Source: Apostichopus parvimensis
Lineage: Eukaryota; Echinodermata; Holothuroidea; Aspidochirotida; Stichopodidae
Length of the DNA stretch: 25,350 bases
Assembly: GCA_000934455.1 (NCBI GenBank)
Contig: KN888436.1
Location: 3,621 to 28,970, forward strand
Direction of reading: 5' to 3'
Both the position numbers and the translations under genes were made by a program. Shown here piece by piece: positions 10,601 to 20,796 of the stretch. The notes under the pieces are model-generated. The model ran no database searches. It worked only from the letters and a program-made list of their open reading frames with translations, and was not told where the DNA came from. Numbering within the stretch: position 1 is the first letter of the stretch; the number at the start of each line of letters is the position of its first letter.

Positions 10601-11273
10601 TTTGTAACTGCCCCCAAATTTCGAGAATAATCCCTCCCACTCCGTCAACGGTGTTGTATACTTTCGATTTATACACCATTAATGTACACTTTTCCAATAT
10701 TCGAGCATAAAACGCAATGAGGTTCTCTATACGAAAATGAAGAAGTATCTATTTCTTTGAGTTAATCATTTAGACGAATGTTATCATGCTGTGGTATATA
10801 CCTTCAGTATTGTACAAGTTTGGCAGGGTGACATTCCAGTGCCATGCATTCACTTTACAGATTAAAATTTCCCCTCTCTGGGTGGGTGTTCTTTTATGAT
10901 CTATAGCTGCTAATTTCCTTATCGTGACAATGTAGTTTGTCTTATTCATGTTAACAATGGTCAGGCTATGTAACGTTTATGTGTATATGCTAAAAAAAAA
11001 CGAATGAATAGTCATTATTATACAACACCTAATTGTATTCTGGTCATTTGATTGGTCAATTGCTCGTTGATTGCATGCAAAATCCGCTCTGTTCCACTCT
11101 ATGAAATAGAACCATGGGTTATACTTTTTTGGTAGCACTTTTTTCAATGGTAAGAGAATATTACTATTGAAATGTGAGTACACCTATGCTGTATATTTTT
11201 CCGTATTTTGTATCAGACATAGGCCTAGGCCTGGACGTAGGCCTTTAATACAAATATCCAATTTTGAAGGTGT

Positions 11274-11452
11274 TGTATAAAAAAAAATAATGAATGGTTT
11301 CCATTCGTGCAATAGTGCAAATATTTCATTCGTTGAAAGATGTAATTTGTTCCATTCAACTCGGCTGCGCCTCGTTGAATGGAACATTCCATCTTTCAAC
11401 TCATGAAATATTTGCACTATTGCACTTATAACCATTCATTATTTGTATAATA
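11274..11452. repeat. Large foldback (inverted repeat, ~80-base arms)
   Basis: The left arm 11274-11360 and right arm 11374-11452 are reverse complements over almost their full length, apart from a few mismatches and small gaps. They are separated by only 13 bases (TCGGCTGCGCCTC). Examples are GTGCAATAGTGCAAATATTTC on the left opposite GAAATATTTGCACTATTGCAC on the right, and GTTCCATTCAAC opposite GTTGAATGGAAC at the loop. It is most simply a foldback-type MITE. Transcription of either strand would give a long RNA hairpin. I see no clear target-site duplication: the flanks are AT-rich. Confidence 0.85.
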
Positions 11453-12408
11453 TATAATAATGTGGGACAGGCCTACAACTTTTAACAGCGAAAAAATTAA
11501 TTTCTTAAATATTAATAACAGAATTATTGTACTGAAACTCCACTTAACCTTCCAATACTGGTCAGAAATGCAGTCCTTGCAGACTCGCAATAGGCTTATA
11601 TAGGCGACAGAATCCATGATTTTAAAAATGGGGAGATATGGCACTGTGGTCATTGAAGCCGACTCGCATTCATGTAGGTCTGCCCTCAACCCCGCCCACC
11701 CCCTCCCCTCTCACCCCGACAAATAGTGCATTCTTAGGCAAATTAAGGTTTTAATTAGGTCTGTAGGCTACATATATAGGTCTACACACAAGGTAGTGAT
11801 AATAACTACTTTTATTATTTGTGAGGGTCGAAAAGGGGCTGTAAACTCCGTCCTCTCCCGCCCTCTCTCTTGGATCCATGTCAGATGGCGAGAAAACCAA
11901 ACACAGTTACCATGCTTAGAATTAACGTGTTGTTATGCATGCTGCATGGTGCATTTTGATCAGATCTATTTAATCTGTCTTGTCATTTGCAATATTAATC
12001 ATACTGCAAAGCATACTGATCTCAAGCAATCATTCATTGTTCTGCAAACATGGTTATCGACAATATTTGACATTTCTTTGATTGTGAAAGTTATTCAAGC
12101 TGCGGATCTGAAGTTCGTGTTGTAATTTCAAAAATGAATGTGCTCAATCATGATAATTTATGCCTCGCTTGTTAATCCAGGCAGGAAAAAAAAGTAAGTC
12201 GATAGGGAAAAATATATTGAGTATGGTACCTAGCGCCATCAAAAAGTAGTGAGGGTTAGTTGTATGGTTCTGCAACTTTGCAATTCTGTTTGCATTGGCA
12301 TGCCTATGGCGCATGTGTATTGAATGTCAGGATAATCGATGACTAGATTAACACACGAAATGAGGTATCTGAAACTTGTAAGCCCTTTCTGTTTAAAAAC
12401 CAACAACA

Positions 12409-14901
12409 ATGAGGCACGGAAAACCGTACAGGCGCTGGGGAGGAGCTCAAAAGAGGGTTAATTTGCTAAGGAATCTCGTAACTGGTCTTGTTCGTTTCGA
12501 ACGTATCGAAACGTCAATTGCACGGGCTCATGAATGCCAGAAATATGCAGAACGTGTGAGTTATTCACTAGTCTAAACGGTATCACAGTTATCGATCACG
12601 ATTAATTTGCGACGTTACACGTTAGTGACAATAGGCCTAACGTTAGGCCTGAAGTCTTAGGCCTTGTTTGTCCAATGTTACATGTATTAGCATGGACACT
12701 TCCAATTTCGGACACCTAAGCCTTAAAACACCCCAAAACTATATCTTCTGGTATAAATCACCTCAAAATATACTTGATATGGTGGGAGAAGTGTGTTATA
12801 TAACGATACACTTCCAAACTTTCTTTCCTGCAAACTGTTTTCACGTTGTAAAAAAGAAGATTCTTCGTGATTGTGGAACTGGTATTTCTTTACTAGAGTA
12901 TTGCCAATTTCGGACACACAGTCCCACAGTGTGGCGCTAGTGATAAAATTGGTGGCGCAGTTGCTCTTTCAGTAATTATAACAGACTTCATAGATCTCCG
13001 TCATTTTATTGACAAATATGTAAGTATTTACTTGCACACGGGTCATTTCGTACTTTTTGGTGAAATTTGGCTCTTCCTGTAGGTTGTCATGGTGAAATCG
13101 TGCATTTCTTAGGGGTGTCCGAAATTCGCAGTGTTCCGAAATTGGCAATACTGACTATACATGCTAATCGGTTTTAAATTAGTTGAAACAGACTACATGC
13201 TATAGGTGAACTCGTGTTATCTCACGAAATACTCCCCCCCCCCTCCATCTACAAAAGCATACAGGTCTGGACAACAGGTTTAAGAGTAACTTTACACAAG
13301 TTTACAGAGTTTATCTGCCTCAGCTTCTCCACTGCTCCTCCCTTGCACTGTGTTCCCTTTTATTTTTGACCCAGGTTGCTGAGATAATGTACAGAGTCAG
13401 ATGGACTGTTTTGATTCGTATGATAGTGAGATTCTACAAACTTGATAACATTAAATCTAATATACTTCCAACTTTGTAACATAATATCTGTTTTTTCCAA
13501 CTTTTTTTCTCTTTGATCATAACCAATTAAAGTTCTTAAACTGGTCTTTGTAATGCATTACTTTTTCATAATATAACTCAATACTAACCATCCATTATGG
13601 AAGAGGTTTGTTGTAAGCATATAAAAACATAGCTGTGGAAGTAAATTATGAAGAGAATCTTCCATCTAATTCTTTGAATGATACCATTTAAATTATGTTT
13701 ATTTATCAATTTTTTCTTGAAGATAATATATGTTGCAAAGAGAGGAGACAAGGACCCAGATGCTATGAGAGTTGCAGACTTTTGGCTCACTGTGAGTTTG
13801 CTGTTTGTATTCGTTTGCTGTGAAAGTGAAAGATTTATTAGTCACATATCCAACAAACTATGCCACCAATCGCCATGGCACAAGGGTGCACCCTCATGAT
13901 TGTTATGGAAAAACACAGATCTTCGGTACTAGTTCAATGTTTGTAACATAATATAAAACAGCAGCCAAGCAGAGTGAGATATCTTTACCAATGTTGTTCT
14001 AGCCCAGACAACTATTTGTTGGCACCTAAATTGTTAGATTGAATTAAGAAACTAAGGGGCCGCTTAGGTTACTTTGGTTAACTGCAGCCCTATTTCAGGG
14101 ACACAGCGCCACAGGTTTGAGATGGGACCGGGGGATGGACAGGAGCCAGACCAATGTTTGCTAGTCTTCATACTATTGCATATGGTTGCACCATTCCCAT
14201 GTCATGTGACAAATACATTGCTGTGAAACTTATTAGGGACCACATCCCCCCTCCCACCCCAATCAGAAACCATCGCGACCCAAACACAAACCGCTTTTTG
14301 AAAATCTATCACAATGAATATTCCAATTGACAAATAAATGTTGTGTTGTAAGGCAGAGACCATTTACATCATGACCTTACTGTATTGCCTTTCCTGCACA
14401 GGAATGTTTCGTGGTTGATGAGAAAAATAATTCCTATGGAGTGAATGACTGTAATTATTCTCGATGTTTCTATTTCTTACACATTTCTTACAGGACAAAG
14501 CTCAAGTTCACAAGCTGTTTAAAGTGTTGGGTCAGAGATACACTCATACCAATGGCCCATTCACTAAAATTCACAAAGTTGGAGAGCCAGGCTTTTTAGG
14601 CAAAATGACAGCCTTCCTAGAGTTTAAAGGAAACCCATACCCACCGTTACAGCCATTTGAAAGCAAAAATCCCAAATGGTTGATCAATGTATTACTGCAA
14701 GGTGCTCAGCAAGATTTCCATGATAGTGGACTAGCTCAAAAAACTAACCATAACATCACAAATGATAGAAGCATGGATAGGTTGTCTGATGCTGTCAGTG
14801 ATGTGAAACTGGTATCATCAGTAGAGGGCACTAGTGTAAATGAACAGACAGGACTATCAGATGGACATCATGGAAAGAATTATGAAGGGACACCAGTATA
14901 G
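12409..14901 (+). CDS. MRPL17: Mitochondrial ribosomal protein bL17m (complete, 3 exons)
   Basis: Exons are 12409-12555, 13723-13791 and 14494-14901. All junctions are phase 0 with GT-AG borders (CGT|GTGAGT, GAAG|ATA, ACT|GTGAGT, ACAG|GAC). They give 49 + 23 + 135 = 207 residues and a TAG stop. The product is a component of the mitochondrial large ribosomal subunit, which translates mtDNA-encoded respiratory chain proteins. Family signatures are seen in order: NLLRNLVTGLVRFERIET (L17 core), RVADFWLT, then KLFKVLGQRYTHTNGPFT and LLQGAQQDF. Human MRPL17 is 175 residues; here the extra length is a polar C-terminal tail after residue 155 (rich in Ser, Asn, Asp), likely disordered. The start MRHGKPYRRWGG is the usual L17 N-terminus, so the ATG choice is secure. 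Intron 1 carries a MITE. Confidence 0.95.
12633..12650. repeat. Perfect 18-base palindrome
   Basis: AGGCCTAACGTTAGGCCT is its own reverse complement. It lies about 78 bases into MRPL17 intron 1, followed closely by a further TTAGGCCT. It is related to the AGGCCTAGGCCT palindrome at 11221-11232, and TAGGCCTA-type words recur across the window. Function is unknown: it may be a genome-wide repeat word or a dimeric binding site. Confidence 0.6.
12686..13168. mobile_element. MITE(s) with TTGCCAATTTCGG termini in MRPL17 intron 1
   Basis: A well-defined inner element runs 12901-13148 (248 bases). Its left end is TTGCCAATTTCGGACAC and its right end, read on the minus strand, is TTGCCAATTTCGGAACAC. 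Each is flanked by TA, which fits a Tc1/mariner-type MITE. A further copy of CCAATTTCGGACAC lies at 12702-12715, and short outer inverted repeats ATTAGCATG (12686-12694) and CATGCTAAT (13160-13168) bound the whole. So either a larger element has subterminal repeats or one MITE is nested in a relative. It has no coding capacity. Confidence 0.65.
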
Positions 14902-15450
14902 TCACAGAGCAAAGACCAAAGATGGATTCCAGATTCGCGTCCACGAAGCTTCAATAGAGCCACCGAAGTTGTGACTTGCTCCGTGGAGAGGAGCCTATTT
15001 TTGTTAATTATTTGGAAAGAAGGTGTTGATTTATTTAAAAGAAAAGCTCACAGCTTCTGAAGGAGCAAACTGCAATTGAAAGAAAACTCTGATATTGTTG
15101 ATTGTGTGAAACATCGATGAAGAAACCCTCATTCATAGATCAAACCTGTATTTCTAAACATTGCTTTTATGAACTTAGCTGACGTTTAGAAGTTGGGTTC
15201 GTCAAGAAACGAGAAATGTCCTGGTGTATCCAGCTTGATTTGAGCATAGTCAAATGCAAACTGTTGCTTGTGGGGGAGTAGTCTCAAACTTATGAACTCT
15301 TGTGTTGAACGTTCTTGTCATTTTTGATGGGTATTTTGCAACATCTATTGTTTGGTAATGTTAATGAGAGACAACCATTCAGCATGTTATAATGAGAGGA
15401 AGAGGAAAAAAAAAAACGATGCGTGAAATAAAAAGAGAAAGTGAAAATTG
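14902..15450 (+). other. MRPL17: MRPL17 3' untranslated region
   Basis: No other gene starts here and the sequence follows the MRPL17 stop directly. An AATAAA at 15427-15432 is preceded by an A-rich stretch (15409-15418) and is the best poly(A) signal, which gives a 3' UTR of about 550 bases. The exact cleavage site cannot be read from sequence. Confidence 0.55.
15427..15432 (+). promoter_or_regulatory. Polyadenylation signal AATAAA for MRPL17
   Basis: A canonical hexamer on the coding strand, 526 bases after the stop, with a T-rich element shortly downstream (around 15455-15480). Confidence 0.5.
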
Positions 15451-15650
15451 AATTACTTTGGCTTCTACTTTATATCTGGTTCGAGTCACTCCCAGATTAA
15501 TGTATGTCGTCCAGTTACAGAGTTGTTGACAATTAACAATTCATAATCATGGACGTTAAATATGAATGTAAGAGACTGACTTCGGTCAGCTTGCGGCTTT
15601 GATAAGCCAATGAGGCTTCTTCGCGAGTTCCCGCTTGCAGGAGGATCTAA

Positions 15651-15670
15651 TATACATACATACATACATA
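15651..15670. repeat. (CATA)n microsatellite
   Basis: Four to five tandem CATA units in intergenic DNA between MRPL17 and the MITE block. Confidence 0.8.
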
Positions 15671-15835
15671 TCCCTGGTATAACAGTTCAATGTCCCAGTC
15701 TGGTAGTGGGGCTGGAGTGGGATGGGGCTGGAGTGGGTGGGAAAGTGGGAGAGCTTTAAGCTGTGAAGAGTATCTTGGTCATTGGACCCATTAGTAGGAT
15801 TGTGACTACAATTTACAGACGCTGTATTTACCAAG

Positions 15836-15925
15836 TTGTAAAGAAAAGTTGGAGGAGAAGGAAAGGAGGAACGATAGAGGTGGAGAAAGAGTTAGAGGAG
15901 ATAGAGGAAGATAGAGCAACGGAGA
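15836..15925. repeat. Polypurine GA-rich tract
   Basis: About 90 bases are nearly all purine on the plus strand (GGAGGAGAAGGAAAGGAGGA and AGAGGAGATAGAGGAAGATA). It is preceded at 15700-15750 by a GGAGTGG-rich stretch. Such tracts can form triplex structures and are length-variable. No gene is seen. Confidence 0.6.
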
Positions 15926-16055
15926 TACAGTAGGTCTAAATGTAGGTAATACACTGCTTCCAAGTGGTACCTGATGTAAAACTCATACATAAATTTCTCA
16001 ACAATGATGTACCTTTTCCATTTTCAGAACTATGGTCTATGTTCTCTCTCTCCTC

Positions 16056-16420
16056 TTAAAGGCATTGAAGACTCGCCCCAAACCGTGTGCCACCCTCTGA
16101 AAAAGTTAACTTTCCGTTGCTTGCAAGTGACGTTTTTTTCTTGTTGCTACAAAATGCAGACAGTAATGAAACGTGATACATTGTTATCTTTTATCTAGAC
16201 CTGAGATGTCCATCGCTGCTATGTACACTGTGTTGTGGGTATTGACTGTAGCTGTATTTATTGACTGTACACTAGTGTCTAATTACCGACGATAGCAAGC
16301 TGAGTGTGTATTTTCTGGGATCGATGGTGGTGTCTAACACTTCTGTTACACCTCATTAGAAACTAGGTCAGATTACCGGCATGAGACACCTCTTTGTGCG
16401 CGAATCTGCACACCCTTTAA
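16056..16420 (+). mobile_element. TTAA-flanked MITE, copy 1
   Basis: The element starts TTAA then AGGCATTGAAGACTCGCC and ends with CACACCC before TTAA, so its ends are imperfect inverted repeats (the minus-strand end reads AGGGTGTGCAGATTCGCG). A second copy lies inverted at 20425-20796. Shared internal landmarks include GTTAACTTTC, ACTGTCTGCATTTTGT in reverse, ATCGATGGTGGTGT and TAACACTTCTGTTACACCTC. The TTAA target duplication fits piggyBac-type transposition, but the family is not certain. No open frame encodes a transposase. Confidence 0.8.
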
Positions 16421-16422
16421 AG

Positions 16423-16766
16423 CAGTGGCGTAGGAAGGTACTTTTGAGTGGGGGGGCTGAAGACTGATAGCCGGCCTGGGGGAGGGGTCTAAGGGGATTG
16501 ATTTTTTTGCATTTCCAGGTGGCCTCAGATGCAATTTGGTGCAATGTAGCACACTTCAACACCCACTCCATTTTGTAAATAATTTTGCATTTTCACCTGG
16601 CCTTAAGATGCAATTTGGTGCTCCAAATGAGATTTTTTTCTCATTTGGAAATGAAAAAGGGGTTTTCTGACTTGCGGAGCGGGGGGCAGAATGATACTTC
16701 CGCCCCACCACATTTTTCACTGGGGGGGCTGGCGCCCCCCCAGCCCCACCGGTTCCTACGCCCTTG
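16423..16766. mobile_element. hAT-type MITE nested at the end of MITE copy 1
   Basis: Its 344 bases are bounded by CAGTGGCGTAGGAA on the left and TTCCTACGCCCTTG on the right (inverted repeats, 12 of 14 matching). It is flanked by a perfect 8-base duplication CTTTAAAG at 16415-16422 and 16767-16774. An 8-base duplication and CAGNGGCGTA ends are hallmarks of hAT elements. The interior has G and C tracts near each end and no coding capacity. The duplicated CTTTAAAG contains the TTAA that closes MITE copy 1, so this insertion is younger. Confidence 0.88.
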
Positions 16767-16774
16767 CTTTAAAG

Positions 16775-19700
16775 TACATACAACTGTAAACCACAGCTTC
16801 TCAACACGGGTTTCTAGAGAATGTAAAGCACATGTCAAACGAGCACACTCCATTTATAACATAACGGCATCCCTTAGCATACAATGTATGTGGAATTATT
16901 TGACCTTGACCTTTTTGTTGTTGTCATATCTATTTCAAGAAAATGATCTACAAATTTGGTATTTGCTACATTGCAACAGACCATGAGGCAAGGTGGCTGC
17001 ATGATAAAGGTGTCACATGTCATCAAAGATGCTGGTTGTTTTTGAATAGTGATGTAGTACTGTCTCCAGCCATGCAATAATACTTGTCGTTGTAGTACTG
17101 TACGTGGTGGTATGGAGCACAAGAATCAAAGAAAATGTTTTGAAGGCCATCCTCAAAGACAGAAATAATAGTCACTTTGGCTGAAATTTTAACAACAAGA
17201 ATTTTCACTGCTACCATGAAATAAAAAAATCATTGTTCATTACCATGACAATATTTCTTTGTAAAACTGAACACTCAAAAAATGTATTGGAACAATTTGG
17301 TGGGCCAAGAATTTCAAGTGATTTTCAAAGCTTTTTAAGCAATTTTGGCTAGCGAAAATATGACACCTATTCTGAATAACCCTTTTTAATGCCTGGGCAA
17401 GGATTTGAATCTGGAGGTATGTTATTATTCCGAAGTTTTTATCTCTTCAAAGCAAATAGCAACAAATCAGCCTAGACCTACATCTGCTAATCAGATATAC
17501 AGATTACCATGCTAATTTATTCATGACTTGGTAGCAATGGTAAATTTTGTCCTTTAAAGCAAGATTAAACTGACAGTCTCAATGACACAGCAGTATTCTT
17601 CATTATTCCTATCAGTGGGAGAACCTAATGTGATAAAAAAAACAATTATTGCACATTTCAGGTTTGGATAAGTATATCATAAAGATGAGTCACACATTAT
17701 TCTTTATCCATATTTTTCCAGGCCCCCCCCCCCTCATATCTTTTTAGGCTCTCACAAGTGACCCTGGGCTCTGGCCTCCTAACCAACCTCTCGTGTAAGG
17801 CATGCATTTATCAGCAAGTCCTGTATTACTAACACAATTGACTTTTAACAGATCTTTGTGATATTCTACATTCTTATGTTGTACACATTACAGAAATAAC
17901 AGGAAAGTGAAATTAAATAACAAGAAACAATTATGTGACAGGTTTCCACTTTTTCAAATAACTTTATTTAGAATTAAACGATCTCCTTAAGATAAAGAAG
18001 GCGAAATATTAAATATTCAAAAAAAGAACCAAAAACCCTGTTAATCACAATAGATTAGAATCTCTTTCATGACAATGTTATATTTATTTCACATTAAAGA
18101 CAATGTTAAAAATAAACTCAATGCAATGGCCAAATTTATAATAAGAATATAAACAGCTTACCAATGAATTGGGGAAAGAAAGAAAAAAAAGGCAAAATGA
18201 CTGAATTGTGAGCAACCAGGATTGAAAAGAGCTTCGTGGGAGGCATGTAAACAGACATAGCTACTGGCTTAGTTCCTGAAGTATCTACCAGTGCTAGTAA
18301 AGGACTATGGTAATGTTACGATGCCGTGAAAGTGTTAACAAGTTAACTTAATGATGCCAACAATTTTCTGCAAGATGCTAAATTCCTCACTTGTATCCTT
18401 AAAAACCAGCAGAATGTTGTTAAAAATGGATCATTAAATTACGACAATTTATCACTGTGCAATTTTTTTATTAGGAATTCACAACTTATTTCCTACGTAC
18501 TTTGCTATTTATATTTCTACCAAACGTTCATTCCATAAGTTCGAAATTTGACATTTTGTAGAAATTTGGTCGAGATCCGTTTGATATTTCATGAAAGCAT
18601 TTGGTTGCAAATGATTCCATTACTAGGCTACTTTTTAATGAAAACTCACCCTTTTTTGACAAAATGTGAAATTGATGAAATTTGATGTTTTGGAATTTTT
18701 ATTATAAAAAGATCACTTATTAAAATGTGACAAATGTGATTGATTTGTTGCAAATTATACAGGTAATACCTTATCAATTCACTATTTTAAAGAAAATTTG
18801 GCCATAAATTTATAGACATAGGCTTGCTAGATGGTAATCCTCAAGGAATCATGGAACCTGATACTTGACATGAAATACTTGTCTTTTAAGACCAAGCACA
18901 CAGATGTAACAAGGGCCATGTGCTTTAACTTCAATCCACCATTTAAGGAGGGAAATGTGTAAGATAGCTATCACATGTTAACCTCTTCAATTATTAATAC
19001 ATATTGACTGATTTATATGTGTGAAGATCACATTTATTCAAAGTTCCCATTTTTTCAGTAAAGAATACAAAACAAATAGTAATGAATTAAATACAAAGAT
19101 CCCATGAATTATGTTTTTTCATTATGAATGAATCTTAGAATTTTGATTGATATTGAACCATTAATGCTCCTTGAAAGAAAATAAAACAAAGATGAGTTTG
19201 GGCGAGATACATTTCCCTGCCCCTCCCCCCCCCCCCCATTTCTTGTGTATTCTCATTGTTTTTTCCAGATACATATGTTGTTAAAATAGAAATAGTTATA
19301 AGAAAGAACAGATGAACAATTCCACTGTGATTACTTGACGTCACAAAAAGTTACCACAAAACTTTCTGTTGGTGAATTAGAGCTTTTTTTAAAAAAAACA
19401 GTCAACAAGCTAAGTGATTCCTTACAACATGTTCTATTTTTCAAGTTTTGACCAGATTGACAGCAATGTATTTGTACAACCTTGGACTGATGTATCATGT
19501 ATGAAGATTAATCCAAGCTTATGAATCTGGAAAGTCACGCTTTAGCACCCTAACCTAACCAAGGTGGGATTTTTCCATCAGAAAGCGAGCAATCCTAAGT
19601 TTTTCTCATCTGAAATGGTACCAGACTTTCCAAACTGGTAGAACAATTCCAAAGGAGTTTGAAACTCTTTGGGTCATAATCACTCGACTCGAAGCATATT

Positions 19701-20424
19701 CCCTCCAAAAGTAGATTTTAATTTTGTTTTTAAATCAATTTAGTATCCCAAAATACATGCTTTCTTAGTCACCACCTCAAGTAAGAATATGATAAACTTT
19801 AGAACACTGGAATGACACTTCAAATCTTGACAGCATCTTCTCTTTAAGATAACTTTCATGCACAACTTCCCCAAACATAAAAAATTAATTGTATTCAATT
19901 TGGGAGATATGATAGATTTAATGTTTCTTCACATAGAAGGCTGAAGACTTGGTCAAGTCTTAATATCACACCATAGAGCCACATGTGCTTTAACAATTAT
20001 TTATGTTTTTTTTTTAATTCCTTAACGATGTTAACTTCCTGTAACGACGGTCGGTTTTGTAATTCTAACATATTGTCGTTCTCAACCTGACAGAACAGTG
20101 GCAGGCCCTCAGTGTCAACACTGTTAACATTCTACCTTGAAAATATGAAGAGAAAAATATACATAAAAGTAACAGGTTTCACATCCCTAGTGGCACTATG
20201 ACATCACAGATTTAAGAAATAATGACTGTTTCCAGACTTGACATTCAAGCAAGGATTTCTTCTAAATTAAACAAGATTTTTATTAGCTGTTCGGGGGAAG
20301 CTGTTCTTCACGGTGAAACCCTATGATATATGCTGAAGACTTTGGTTGGGTTTATGTGTCCTTTAACACAGTTAATATAAGGTTCACTCCAGCAGAGTAT
20401 GTTGGTATGGCAGGAACATTCTCT
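16775..20424. other. AT-rich non-coding region
   Basis: About 3.6 kb without a credible exon on either strand. Contents are C tracts (17723-17733, 19225-19237), A/T-rich simple sequence and scattered short frames with no protein-like composition. It may include the 3' UTR or final intron of INSIG, which is transcribed leftward towards here, but no exon or convincing end could be fixed. Confidence 0.45.
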
Positions 20425-20796
20425 TTAAAGGGTGTGAAGACTCGCGCAAAAGGAAACGTCTAATGCCAGTAGTTTGACCTAGTTTCGAATGAGGTGTAAC
20501 AGAAGTGTTAAACACCACCATCGATCCCAGAAAATACACACACAGCTTGCTACCGTCGATAATTAGACACTAGTTTACAGTCAGTACATACAGCTGCGGT
20601 CAATACCCACAGCACAGTGTATAAATGATACAGCGATGGACATCTCAGGTCCAGCTAAAGATAACAATTAAGGTATCACGTTTCATTACTGTCTGCATTT
20701 TGTAGCCACACGAACAAATCGTCACTTGCAAACAACAGAAAGTTAACTTTTTCAGATGGCCGCACGCGGTTTGGGGCGAGTCTTCAATGCCTTTAA
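20425..20796 (-). mobile_element. TTAA-flanked MITE, copy 2 (inverted)
   Basis: This copy has clean ends. TTAA (20425-20428) is followed by AGGGTGTGAAGACTCGCG, and the right end GGGGCGAGTCTTCAATGCCT leads to TTAA (20793-20796). The termini share GTGAAGACTCGCG / ATTGAAGACTCGCC. The 372 bases match copy 1 in reverse orientation along the whole length, with scattered substitutions and small indels. No hAT insertion is present here, so it serves as the intact reference for copy 1. Confidence 0.82.

Larger units (their letters stand above)
9196..12408. other. Head-to-head intergenic region, repeat-rich
   Basis: The region lies between the starts of the KLHL10-like gene (minus) and MRPL17 (plus), so both promoters should be inside it or just at its ends. 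I see no TATA box that I would trust at either end. It holds a transposon-like block at 9731-9996, C/G tracts, the degraded relative of the intron-1 fragment, the foldback at 11274-11452 and a palindrome AGGCCTAGGCCT at 11221-11232. The open frames here (for example 9212-9539 plus) have no protein-like composition. Confidence 0.5.

Noticed and set aside
14020-14300. Possible repeat or exon in MRPL17 intron 2
   Set aside because: No inverted ends, target duplication or coding signature could be defined, and the flanking exons already join in phase.
19135-19344. Possible INSIG C-terminal exon on the minus strand
   Set aside because: The frame is low complexity through a C tract (Gly run) and has no good acceptor or INSIG-like ending.
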